From positions 1-35,916 of the forward strand of contig DASYQW010000290.1 in the NCBI GenBank assembly GCA_036005065.1: a DNA stretch of 35,916 bases, written 5' to 3'. The DNA is from Candidatus Methylomirabilota bacterium (lineage in GTDB: Bacteria; Methylomirabilota; Methylomirabilia; Rokubacteriales; DASRDR01). Positions 8,086 through 15,275 of this stretch are shown in pieces (position 1 is the first letter of the stretch; each line of letters opens with the position of its first letter). The position numbers were made by a program, and so were the translations under genes. Below the pieces are notes generated by a model. That model had not been told where the DNA came from. It was given only the letters and a program-made list of their open reading frames with translations, and did no database searches.

Positions 8086-8307
8086 GGGCCCGGATGGTAG
8101 CAGATCGCGGTTCGGTGGGCTAAAGCTGGTCCGGCGACGAGCCGAACCGCGGTGGGGGGGTCGCCATGAGGCATCACGTGTGGCCCACCTCCACTTCGAC
8201 GACCGGCTGTGCTATTTCGTGCCGGCCCCCGACCGCCGCCGCGAGGAGCCGCTTAGGCACGCGCGTCGGGAGTGCTGCCGAGCGGATGCCAGACCGCGCG
8301 GGGTGCC
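8086..8307. other. Gap with a possible decayed coding fragment
   Basis: There is no intact gene. The plus-strand frame at about 8180-8257 reads a short segment (HLHFDDRLCYFVPAPDRRRE) that faintly resembles the opening strands of the ubiquitin-like domain of Mut7-C proteins. It is followed by random-looking Arg-rich sequence. The stretch runs into the two-hairpin repeat at 8308. Confidence 0.3.
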
Positions 8308-8386
8308 GAAGCGCGCCGAGCGCGGGCTTCGCCCGCGAAACTTTCCTGGGGGAGGTCTCGGAGGGGGCCGTCGAGGCCCCCTCCGA
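8308..8386 (+). repeat. Dispersed two-hairpin repeat, copy A, abutting the pafA stop
   Basis: The first hairpin is CGCGGGC/GCCCGCG (8321-8337, 3-nt loop). The second is a perfect 11-bp stem CGGAGGGGGCC/GGCCCCCTCCG (8359-8385, 5-nt loop). The second stem starts one base after the pafA stop codon and probably acts as the 3' end hairpin of the dop-to-pafA transcript, though no U-run follows on the minus strand. The order of hairpins and intervening sequence matches copies at 5815-5888 and 30644-30717. Confidence 0.75.
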
Positions 8387-9742
8387 CTAGAAGGAGCGGA
8401 TCAGCCGCTCGACCCGCTCGTCGTGGGCCTGGAAGGGGTCCTTGCAGAGGATGGTCTCGCGCTCCGGGTCGTTGAGCTTCAGGTAGACCCAGTCGACGCG
8501 ATAGTCCTTCCCCTTGAGGTTGGCCCGCCGGATAAACTCCCCCCGCAGCCGGGCGCGGGTGGTCTGGGGCGGGATGTGCTTGGCCTGCTCGATCGCCTCG
8601 TCGGTGGCGAGGCGCTCGACCATGTCGTTCCGGGCCAGGAGGTAGTAGAGCCCGCGGTCGGGCCGGATGTCGTGGTACTGGAGGTCGATCAGCGACACCC
8701 GGGGGTCGCGCCACGACAGCCGGTGCTTCGCCATGTAGGTCTCGATGAGGTCCTTCTTGATCACCCAGTCCACGTCCCGGCTGCACGACATCGGATCGGA
8801 CTCGAGGCGATCGAGGAGGTCGCCCCAGCGCTCGATGATGTCCCGGGTGACAGGGTCGGGTTCCTGGTGCTCGTAATAGGCGCGCGAGGCCTCGAGATAC
8901 TCGCGCTGGATCTCGAGCGCGGTCAGGGAGCGGCCGTCCTTGAGCTTGACCGTCTCCCGGAGCCCGGGATCGTGCGAGATGTCCCGGATGGCCTGGACCG
9001 GCGACTGCAAGCTGTAGTCCCGATCGAAGTAGCCGTCCTCGATCATGTCGAGCACGACCGCCGTGGTGCCGACCTTGAGATAGGTCGCGACCTCGGACAT
9101 GTTGGAGTCGCCCACGATGACGTGGAGCCGGCGATAGCGCTCGGCGTCGGCGTGAGGCTCGTCGCGGGTATTGATGATCGAGCGCGACGACGTCGTCGCC
9201 CCCGAGATCTCCTGACAGATGTGCTGGGCCCGCTGGCTCAGGCAGTAGTGGAAGCCGCGCGGGGTCTGGAGGACTTTTCCGGCTCCGGCGAAGATCTGGC
9301 GGGTGACGAAGAAGGGAATCAAGGCCTCGGCCAGCCGCTGGAAGGAGACGTCCCGGGACACCAGGTAGTTCTCGTGGCACCCGTACGAGTTCCCGGCCGA
9401 GTCGGTGTTGTTCTTGAAGAGCAGGATGTTCCCGGAGATGCCGTCCTCGCGCAGGCGCTTCTCCGCCTGGTGCAGGAGGTCCTCCACGATCCGCTCGCCG
9501 GCCTTGTCGTGGACGCAGAGGTCCATGATGTCGTCGCACTCGGGGGTGGCGTACTCCGGGTGGAACCCGGTATCCAGGTAGAGGCGGGCCCCGTTTTCCA
9601 GGAAGACGTTGGCGTTGCGCGCCCCGGGGATCACCTTCTCGAACAGGTAACGCGCCACGTTGTCGGGCGACAGTCGACGCTGCCCGTTGAGGGTGCAGGT
9701 GAGGCCGTACTCGTTCTCGAGCCCCATGATTCGACGCTTCAT
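8387..9742 (-). CDS. pafA: Pup--protein ligase PafA
   Basis: This 451-residue cytosolic enzyme ligates the C-terminal Glu of Pup to substrate lysines using ATP. Length and sequence follow actinobacterial PafA closely: GLENEYG at 7-13 with the Mg-binding Glu9, LYLD with Asp57 at the proposed catalytic position, [27 protein letters not shown] and the C-terminal KLNDPE..CKDPF..DERV block. It lacks the extra loop seen in Dop. The start ATG 9742 overlaps the prcA stop as ATGA, so the two are translationally coupled. The gene closes the dop-prcB-prcA-pafA series and is followed at once by a strong hairpin. Confidence 0.96.
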   Translation of the reverse strand: MKRRIMGLENEYGLTCTLNGQRRLSPDNVARYLFEKVIPGARNANVFLENGARLYLDTGFHPEYATPECDDIMDLCVHDKAGERIVEDLLHQAEKRLREDGISGNILLFKNNTDSAGNSYGCHENYLVSRDVSFQRLAEALIPFFVTRQIFAGAGKVLQTPRGFHYCLSQRAQHICQEISGATTSSRSIINTRDEPHADAERYRRLHVIVGDSNMSEVATYLKVGTTAVVLDMIEDGYFDRDYSLQSPVQAIRDISHDPGLRETVKLKDGRSLTALEIQREYLEASRAYYEHQEPDPVTRDIIERWGDLLDRLESDPMSCSRDVDWVIKKDLIETYMAKHRLSWRDPRVSLIDLQYHDIRPDRGLYYLLARNDMVERLATDEAIEQAKHIPPQTTRARLRGEFIRRANLKGKDYRVDWVYLKLNDPERETILCKDPFQAHDERVERLIRSF

Positions 9743-10482
9743 GGTCTCCCCGTCGAGCGGTCGGCCGCCCCGGCTCCCGTGTCTGGTTGCCCTTCGCCGC
9801 GCCCGAGCTGTGCCCGGAGCTCGGCATCCGCGATGCGCCGGAACTTGCGGCGCTCCCGGTTCCGGTCGAGGACGGCGACTTCCAGATCGCGCTCCGTGAG
9901 CGTCTTGTTCTGGGTCACCGTCAGGGACCGGACCCCTAGCTGGATGGCCTCCGCAAGACTCATGCCGTCCCGATAGTGATCCTTCAGGAAGCGTCGGATC
10001 TCCTCGGCCTGCCCGCCCATGGCCGCGTAGTGGAGCTCGTCCTCGATCGTCCCGTCGTAGAGGATGTGGTACATCTCGTTCTTGCCGTTCGGCCCATCGC
10101 CGACCTCGACCACGAGCACCTCCACCTCGAACGGCTTGATGCCCTCGGTGAAGATGTTCCCCAGCGCCTGGGAATACGCGTTGGCCAGCGCCTTGGCGGT
10201 GACGTCTTCGCGGTGGTAGGAGTAGCCCTTGATGTCGGCGTGTCGAACGCCGGCGATGCGCAGATTCTCGAACTCGTTGTACTTGCCGACGCCGGCGAAG
10301 GCGATCCGGTCATAGATCTCGGAGATCTTGTGGAGGAGGGTGGAGGGGTTCTCGGCCAGGAGCAGGATGCCGTCCCGGTACTCCGCGGCGATCATGGAGC
10401 GGCCGCGCGCGATGCCCTTGCGGGCATACTCGGCCTTGTCCTTCATCATCTGCTCGGGCGAGACGTAGTAGGGCAGCGGCAT
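9739..10482 (-). CDS. prcA: 20S proteasome alpha subunit PrcA
   Basis: This 247-residue alpha subunit forms the outer rings and gate of the bacterial 20S core. It begins [13 protein letters not shown], matching the actinobacterial alpha N-terminus, continues with [10 protein letters not shown] and [15 protein letters not shown], and has no catalytic Thr. Start ATG 10482 is 11 nt after the prcB stop. A frame open further upstream is only the shadow of prcB. The last ~20 residues are Gly/Ala-rich and probably disordered. The stop overlaps pafA. The beta-then-alpha order is the usual one for these clusters. Confidence 0.95.
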   Translation of the reverse strand: MPLPYYVSPEQMMKDKAEYARKGIARGRSMIAAEYRDGILLLAENPSTLLHKISEIYDRIAFAGVGKYNEFENLRIAGVRHADIKGYSYHREDVTAKALANAYSQALGNIFTEGIKPFEVEVLVVEVGDGPNGKNEMYHILYDGTIEDELHYAAMGGQAEEIRRFLKDHYRDGMSLAEAIQLGVRSLTVTQNKTLTERDLEVAVLDRNRERRKFRRIADAELRAQLGRGEGQPDTGAGAADRSTGRP

Positions 10483-10493
10483 CGGAACGACCC

Positions 10494-11339
10494 CTACCGG
10501 TTCCCCGAGCTGCCGTGCGCGTTCGCCGCACGGCGCGCGGCCAGCACGGCGTCGAAGTGCTCCCGGACCTCGGGCTCGGCGACCTCCTCGAAGCCGGTCC
10601 GGGTGATGACCTTGATGGACGGGTAGATCCCGTGGATGGGGTCCGGTCCCCCGGTGCCCACGTCTTCCTCGGCCGCGTCCACCAGCGCCTCGGCCGCCAT
10701 GCGCAGGGCCTCGCCGCGGGAGCAGGCGGAGCGATAGAGCTTCTTGAGGGTCGTCCGGGCGTCTTTGCCGCCGGAGCCGGTGGCGTAGTAGTCGATCTCC
10801 TCGTAGCGGCCGCCGGTGACGTCGTACTTGAAGATGCGGCCCTCGCCCCGCTTGAGGTCGAAGCCGGCGAAGATCGGGATGACGACGAGCCCCTGCATCG
10901 CGGCGGGCAGGTTCATCCGGATCATCTGGGCGAGCTTGTTGGCCTTGCCTTCGAGGGAGAGCCCGTCCCCCTCGACCTTCTCGTAGTGCTCGAGCTCGGT
11001 CTGGAACAGGCGGGCCATCTCGATCGACGGTCCGGCGGCGCCCGCGATGGCGATCGCGGAGTAGTCGTCGGCCTTGTAGACCTTCTCGATCCGGCGGTGG
11101 GCCACCTGATACCCCTCGGTGGCCTGGCGGTCCCCGGCCACCACCACCCCCTCGGCGTAGCGGACGGCGAGGATCGTGGTGCCCACCGGCACCCCGGGCG
11201 CGCCGTGGGCTTCGGGCGAGACGGCCGACAGCTCCCGGCGGGCGAGGACCGAGAAGTACTCCGGCGAATGGCCGCGGAAAATGTCGACGAAGCTCGCGTT
11301 GAGATAGTTCCCGAAGAGGGCCTGCCACCGATCGTGCAT
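10494..11339 (-). CDS. prcB: 20S proteasome beta subunit PrcB (precursor)
   Basis: This is the catalytic core subunit, 281 residues as a precursor. The propeptide is about 53 residues and the cleavage site lies in VPVG-TTILA, leaving Thr54 as the N-terminal nucleophile; a conserved VAGDRQAT segment and a GSGG..A active-site region follow. Propeptide length resembles that of Mycobacterium PrcB. I prefer ATG 11339, with GGAG 8 nt before it, over the in-frame ATG at 11360, because the latter lies inside a TATAAT promoter element. The dop stop lies 70 nt upstream, leaving no room for pup. A beta subunit of a eukaryote-like proteasome is excluded by the dop/pafA neighbours. Confidence 0.95.
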   Translation of the reverse strand: MHDRWQALFGNYLNASFVDIFRGHSPEYFSVLARRELSAVSPEAHGAPGVPVGTTILAVRYAEGVVVAGDRQATEGYQVAHRRIEKVYKADDYSAIAIAGAAGPSIEMARLFQTELEHYEKVEGDGLSLEGKANKLAQMIRMNLPAAMQGLVVIPIFAGFDLKRGEGRIFKYDVTGGRYEEIDYYATGSGGKDARTTLKKLYRSACSRGEALRMAAEALVDAAEEDVGTGGPDPIHGIYPSIKVITRTGFEEVAEPEVREHFDAVLAARRAANAHGSSGNR

Positions 11340-11358
11340 GGGGGTATCTCCGAAGGGC

Positions 11359-11367
11359 ATTATAGCA
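11359..11367 (-). promoter_or_regulatory. Extended -10 promoter element upstream of prcB
   Basis: The minus strand reads TGC-TATAAT (11367-11359), a perfect -10 with the TG extension that can replace a -35. Transcription would start near 11352 and give a leader of about 13 nt containing the GGAG of prcB. It lies in the 70-nt dop-prcB spacer and would allow core and ligase genes to be expressed separately from dop. Confidence 0.6.
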
Positions 11368-11409
11368 GGGCGCCGCTTCCTGGCCGGCGACGCACGATCC
11401 GGGTCAGGG

Positions 11410-12906
11410 TCAGACCACGGAGGGCTTGGAGATGTTGCGGAGCAGGTCCCGGGCGGTGGGAGACTCTTCGAGCAGCTGGCGGACGAACACCTCGGTCCCG
11501 CGGAGCGGCTCGAGCATGAAGATCTTCTTCAGGGGGCCTTCCTTGAGGTCGAAGATGATCGAGTCCCAGGAGGCGGACACGATGTCTTCCGAATAGCGCT
11601 GGAGGCACATCCCCCTGAAGTAGGCCCGCGTGTCCTTGGGCGGGTCGTGGATGGCCTTGGTGATCTCGTCGTCGCTGGTGATCCGCTCGACGGCCTCGGA
11701 ATCCTCCAGCTTGTAGAACAGCCCCTTGCCGGGCCGGATGTCGTGGTACTGGAGATCGATCATCGCCACTCGGGAGTCCGTCCAATCGAGGTCGTGCTTG
11801 GCGATGTAGTTCTCGAGCAGGTCCCGCTTGATGACCCAGTCGAGCTCCCGGGAGAGGGTCATCGGATCCTGCTCCAGGCGATCCAGGACGTACTCCCAGC
11901 GGACCAGGACGTCCTTGGTGACCGTGTCCAGCTCCCGATCGCGGTAGTAGCGATGGGCCAGCTCCAGGAACTCCCGCTGGAGGCCGACGGCCGTGACGGT
12001 GCGGCCGTCCTTGAGCCGGAGGGGCGCCCGGCACGCCAGGTCGCGCGAGACCTGGCGGAAGGACTGCACCGGGTTCTCCAGCGCGAGGTCCCGGTCGATG
12101 AAGTCGTCCTCCAGCATGGAGAGGACGATCCCGGTCGTTCCCACCTTGAGGTAGGTGGTGAGCTCCGACATGTTGGCGTCCCCGACGATCACGTGAAGCC
12201 GGCGGTACTTCTCGGGGTCGGCGTGCGGCTCGTCCCGCGTGTTGATGATGGGCCGCGAGTGCATCGTCTCCAGGCCGACCTCGGTCTCCAGGAAGTCCGC
12301 TCGCTGGGAGATCTGGTAGGGGGTGTACTCGAGGTTGTTCTCGGAGCCCACCTTCCCGGCGCCGGTGAAGATCTGCCGGGTCACCAGGAACGGCATCAGG
12401 TGCTGGACGATCCGGGTGAAGGGGCAGCGGCGGTCCATGAGGTAGTTCTCGTGGGTGCCGTAGCTGTTTCCCTTCATGTCGGTGTTGTTCTTGTAGATCA
12501 GGATCCGCTGCTCGGGCGGGGACACGGCTTCCGCCCGCATGCGAGAGATGTTGAGGACGCGCTCGCCGGCCTTGTCCCAGATGACCAGGTCCCGCGGGTT
12601 CGTGCACTCGGGGGTGGAGTATTCCGGATGGGCGTGGTCCACGTAGTACCGCGCGCCGTTGGAGAGGATCAGGTTGATGAGGCGCGACTCCTCCTTGGAA
12701 GGCAGCTCCTTCTCCTCGGCGTACTCGAACCCTCGGGCGTCCCGGAGCGGGCTCTCCGCTTCGTAGTCCCAGCGGATGCGCGCCGTCCGATACGTCTCAT
12801 ACGAGTTGATGAGGAGCAGCGAGGAGAGGATCGGGTTGAAGTCCGGCTGATTCCGGACCGTGATCCCGTACTCCGTCTCGATGCCCATCACCTTGGGGAT
12901 GGCCAT
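11410..12906 (-). CDS. dop: Depupylase/deamidase Dop
   Basis: This 498-residue paralogue of PafA removes Pup from substrates and deamidates Pup-Gln to Pup-Glu. The motif GIETEYG (8-14, Glu10), Asp90 in ARYYVD, KNNTDMKGNSYGTHENY and [10 protein letters not shown] show the shared ligase fold. The segment of roughly residues 38-75, between the first strand and the LSNGARYYVD motif, is the Dop-specific loop absent from PafA. Length agrees with Dop (about 500 residues). A GAGGA lies 4-5 nt before ATG 12906. An intrinsic terminator separates it from mpa, so its transcript depends on read-through or an unseen promoter in the 127-nt gap. If the genomic Pup ends in Glu, only depupylation is needed. 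Confidence 0.95.
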   Translation of the reverse strand: MAIPKVMGIETEYGITVRNQPDFNPILSSLLLINSYETYRTARIRWDYEAESPLRDARGFEYAEEKELPSKEESRLINLILSNGARYYVDHAHPEYSTPECTNPRDLVIWDKAGERVLNISRMRAEAVSPPEQRILIYKNNTDMKGNSYGTHENYLMDRRCPFTRIVQHLMPFLVTRQIFTGAGKVGSENNLEYTPYQISQRADFLETEVGLETMHSRPIINTRDEPHADPEKYRRLHVIVGDANMSELTTYLKVGTTGIVLSMLEDDFIDRDLALENPVQSFRQVSRDLACRAPLRLKDGRTVTAVGLQREFLELAHRYYRDRELDTVTKDVLVRWEYVLDRLEQDPMTLSRELDWVIKRDLLENYIAKHDLDWTDSRVAMIDLQYHDIRPGKGLFYKLEDSEAVERITSDDEITKAIHDPPKDTRAYFRGMCLQRYSEDIVSASWDSIIFDLKEGPLKKIFMLEPLRGTEVFVRQLLEESPTARDLLRNISKPSVV

Positions 12907-12990
12907 GCCGTCCTCGAGTCGCCGGTCCGCGCCTCCCGGTCACAGGGCCGGTCCCACCCAGGGGAGCCGGGCGCGGCCGAACGCTCACAG

Positions 12991-13027
12991 AAAAAGGGTG
13001 AGGGCAGCGCGGACGCCACCCTCACCC
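12991..13027 (-). terminator. Intrinsic terminator after mpa
   Basis: On the minus strand a perfect 9-bp stem GGGTGAGGG/CCCTCACCC (13027-13019 and 13004-12996) with a 14-nt loop is followed directly by TTTTT. It starts 7 nt after the mpa stop codon and points towards dop. This is the best intrinsic terminator in the window. Confidence 0.85.
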
Positions 13028-13033
13028 CTTCGT

Positions 13034-14857
13034 CTACAGGTATTGCCCGGTCGTGATCCGCTCCACCGGGCGGGTCTTCTCCTTGCCCTCGCCCATCAGC
13101 GGCTTCACGTACACGATGCGCTCGCCCTTCTTGCCCGCGATCTTCGCCCAGTCGTCGGGGTTGGTCGTGTTCGGCAGATCCTCGTTCTCCTTGAACTCCT
13201 CCCGGACTGCCGTCAGCAGGTTCTCCAGCATGATGCCCTTCTCGCCCGAGGAGATGTAGCGCTTGAGGGCGAGCTTCTTCGCCCGCCGGACGACCGATTC
13301 CATCATCGCCCCCGAGGCGAAGTCCTTGAAGTAGAGGATCTCCTTGTCGCCGTTGGCGTAGGTGACCTCCAGGAAGCGGTTCTCGTCGGACAGCGCGTAC
13401 ATCTCCTCGACCGCGGTGTTGATGAGCTGCTGAATGACGAGCCCGATGTCGCCGCCGTGCGCGCGGAGCTCCTGCTCGTGGATCGGGACGTCCGGCGTCA
13501 GATACTTCGCCAGGATCTCGACCGCGGCCGCCTTGTCGGGCCGGTCGATCTTGATCTTCACGTCGAGCCGCCCGGGGCGGAGGATGGCCGGGTCGATGAG
13601 GTCCTGTCGGTTCGAGGCCCCGATGACGATCACGTTCTTCAGGCCCTCGACGCCATCGATCTCGGCCAGGAGCTGGGGGACGATGGTGGTCTCGACGTCC
13701 GAGGAGATCCCCGAGCCCCGCGTACGGAAGAGCGCGTCCATCTCGTCGAAGAAGACGACCACCGGCACGTCCTCGGCCGCCTTCTCCTTGGCCTTCTGGA
13801 AGATCTCGCGGATCTTGCGCTCCGTCTCGCCAACGTACTTGTTCAGGAGCTCGGGGCCCTTGATGTTCATGAAGTAGCCCTTGATCTTTTCCCCGCGCTT
13901 CTCCGAGACCTTCTGGGCGAGATTGTTGGCCACGGCCTTGGCGATCATCGTCTTGCCGCAGCCCGGCGGCCCGTAGAGGAGGACGCCCTTCGGGGGCGTG
14001 AGCTTGTGCTCCTTGTAGTAATCGGCGTAGAGATACGGCAGCTCCACGGCATCGCGGATCGTCTCGATCTGCTGCCCGAGCCCGCCGATGTCCTCGTAAC
14101 CGATGTCGGGCACCTCTTCCAGGACCAGGTCCTCGACCTCGCCCTTCGGAAGCCGCTCGAGGAGGTAACCGGACTTGCCATCCATGAGGACGTGGTCACC
14201 GACCTTGAGCTTCGTGAGGCGGAGAGGCTCGGCGATGATCGCCACCTTCTCTTCGTCCGCACGGAGCGTGACGACGGCCCGGCCCTCGTCGAGGACGTCC
14301 TTGAGGATGACCACTTCGCCCTGGATCTCGTAGCCGGCCGTCTCGATGACGTTGAGCCCCTCATTCAGCACGAGCTCCTGGCCGGGCTTGATCCCCTCGC
14401 GCTTGATGGAGGGATGGAGGTTCACCTTCACCTTCCGCCCCGCCGAGAGGATGTTCACGGTGCCGTCCTCGTTGGGCGAGAGGAAGACGCCGTAGGTCGA
14501 GGGCGGGGCGCAGAGCTTGTCCACCTCCTCCTTCAGGGAGGTGATCTGCTCCCGGGCCTCGTAGAGGGCATTGACGAGCTTCTCGTTCTGGTTGAAGGCC
14601 TGCACCAGCTGGCGGTTGGCCTCGCGGAGCTTGTTCTCGAGGATCATCGACTCCTTGGGGGCATCCTCGAGCTTCTTCCGGAGGTGGACGGTCTCCGACT
14701 CCAGCGACCGGATGTAGGCCTGGAGGTCCTGGATCTGGATCTCGTACTCGGTCAGCCGGCGGCGGTACGCGGACTCGGTCATCGGCAGGAACTTGGACAG
14801 GCCCTTCACCCCCTCCGATTCACGGGGCGGATTACCCTTCTTTTCGAACTCTTTCAT
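13034..14857 (-). CDS. mpa: Proteasome-associated AAA+ ATPase Mpa/ARC
   Basis: This 607-residue hexameric unfoldase binds pupylated proteins by its coiled coil and threads them into the 20S core. Domains: coiled coil about 26-117, tandem OB folds about 118-245, AAA+ module with Walker A GPPGCGKT (296-303), Walker B FFDEMD (to residue 374), a GASNR sensor and RPGRLD. It ends in GQYL, the same C-terminal tail with a penultimate Tyr that Mycobacterium Mpa uses to dock in the alpha ring. ATG 14857 is chosen because a strong promoter lies at 14946-14975, upstream of it and overlapping the longer ORF; length then matches Mpa (about 609). Confidence 0.96.
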   Translation of the reverse strand: MKEFEKKGNPPRESEGVKGLSKFLPMTESAYRRRLTEYEIQIQDLQAYIRSLESETVHLRKKLEDAPKESMILENKLREANRQLVQAFNQNEKLVNALYEAREQITSLKEEVDKLCAPPSTYGVFLSPNEDGTVNILSAGRKVKVNLHPSIKREGIKPGQELVLNEGLNVIETAGYEIQGEVVILKDVLDEGRAVVTLRADEEKVAIIAEPLRLTKLKVGDHVLMDGKSGYLLERLPKGEVEDLVLEEVPDIGYEDIGGLGQQIETIRDAVELPYLYADYYKEHKLTPPKGVLLYGPPGCGKTMIAKAVANNLAQKVSEKRGEKIKGYFMNIKGPELLNKYVGETERKIREIFQKAKEKAAEDVPVVVFFDEMDALFRTRGSGISSDVETTIVPQLLAEIDGVEGLKNVIVIGASNRQDLIDPAILRPGRLDVKIKIDRPDKAAAVEILAKYLTPDVPIHEQELRAHGGDIGLVIQQLINTAVEEMYALSDENRFLEVTYANGDKEILYFKDFASGAMMESVVRRAKKLALKRYISSGEKGIMLENLLTAVREEFKENEDLPNTTNPDDWAKIAGKKGERIVYVKPLMGEGKEKTRPVERITTGQYL

Positions 14858-14945
14858 GGCCTCCCATTCCTTTCGTGAGCCAACCGCCCCGCTCACGGCG
14901 CCCCGACGGGACCCCGCCTCCGCAGTGCCCCCGTTAGGCCGAGCA

Positions 14946-14975
14946 AGTATAGGCAGTCGCAAAAAAGATTGTCAA
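14946..14975 (-). promoter_or_regulatory. Strong sigma70-type promoter of mpa
   Basis: The minus strand reads TTGACA (14975-14970), an 18-nt spacer that includes a run of six T, then TATACT (14951-14946). The transcript would start near 14939 with a leader of about 80 nt. A loosely symmetric ATTG...CAAT sequence (14968-14990) overlaps the -35 and could be an operator, but its arms match imperfectly. Confidence 0.8.
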
Positions 14976-15263
14976 GAATATTGGGTCAATACACGCCACC
15001 GCTGCGCCTCATCGTGTCTCACGCTCAAGCACCTACCCTCGAGTGTGCAACGTCGGTGCCAGGGAGATCCCCGCCCCGCGGGCCGCTCTCGTGGGTCCCC
15101 GTGTCACTCCCGCGTCCGGCCGCGGACTCGTCCGGGCAATTCATGCCGATCGGTGCGCCAGGAGATGCACGCGCCACTCTGTCCTAGAAACGTGGATCGC
15201 GCCCCGGCGGCTCCCGCGGTCCCATCTGGGCGCCGCCGAGGCGACGGACCTCACCTCCTCATC
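14976..15263. other. Divergent intergenic stretch between mpa and the family-5 binding protein
   Basis: About 290 nt without a credible gene. Short open frames on the plus strand have random composition; none is acidic or ends in Gly-Gly-Glu/Gln, so no pup is seen here. A GCGGGCC/CGGCCGC-rich portion near 15075-15125 could fold. The mpa promoter bounds it on the left and a TATAAT box on the right. Confidence 0.5.
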
Positions 15264-15269
15264 TATAAT
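15264..15269 (+). promoter_or_regulatory. -10 box of a probable leaderless promoter
   Basis: A perfect TATAAT ends 6 nt before ATG 15276, so RNA would begin on or beside the start codon. No ribosome-binding site is present and no convincing -35 is visible. The same arrangement is seen before the GAF-domain gene at 6412. Confidence 0.6.
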
Positions 15270-15275
15270 CGGCGC

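Noticed and set aside
7964-9976. 670-codon plus-strand ORF across pafA
   Set aside because: It is antisense to pafA and its composition is that of a complementary-strand shadow; PafA motifs on the other strand are unambiguous.
11340-11360. Seven-codon longer start for prcB at ATG 11360
   Set aside because: This ATG overlaps a TATAAT box and has no ribosome-binding site; ATG 11339 has GGAG at 8 nt.
12797-12988. 63-codon minus-strand frame upstream of and overlapping dop, considered as pup
   Set aside because: Right size, but it is Pro/Arg/Gly-rich, does not end in Gly-Gly-Glu/Gln and is mostly an out-of-frame reading of dop.
12991-13027. Possible CRISPR-like or other repeat array
   Set aside because: The inverted repeat is a single intrinsic terminator; no regularly spaced direct repeats were seen anywhere in the window.
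14858-14962. Longer N-terminus of Mpa from 14962
   Set aside because: It would start upstream of the strong -10 box at 14946-14951; ATG 14857 gives the family length.
14793-15275. N-terminal extension of the family-5 binding protein into the mpa region
   Set aside because: The extension crosses the mpa gene and promoter antisense, while a signal peptide begins properly at ATG 15276.
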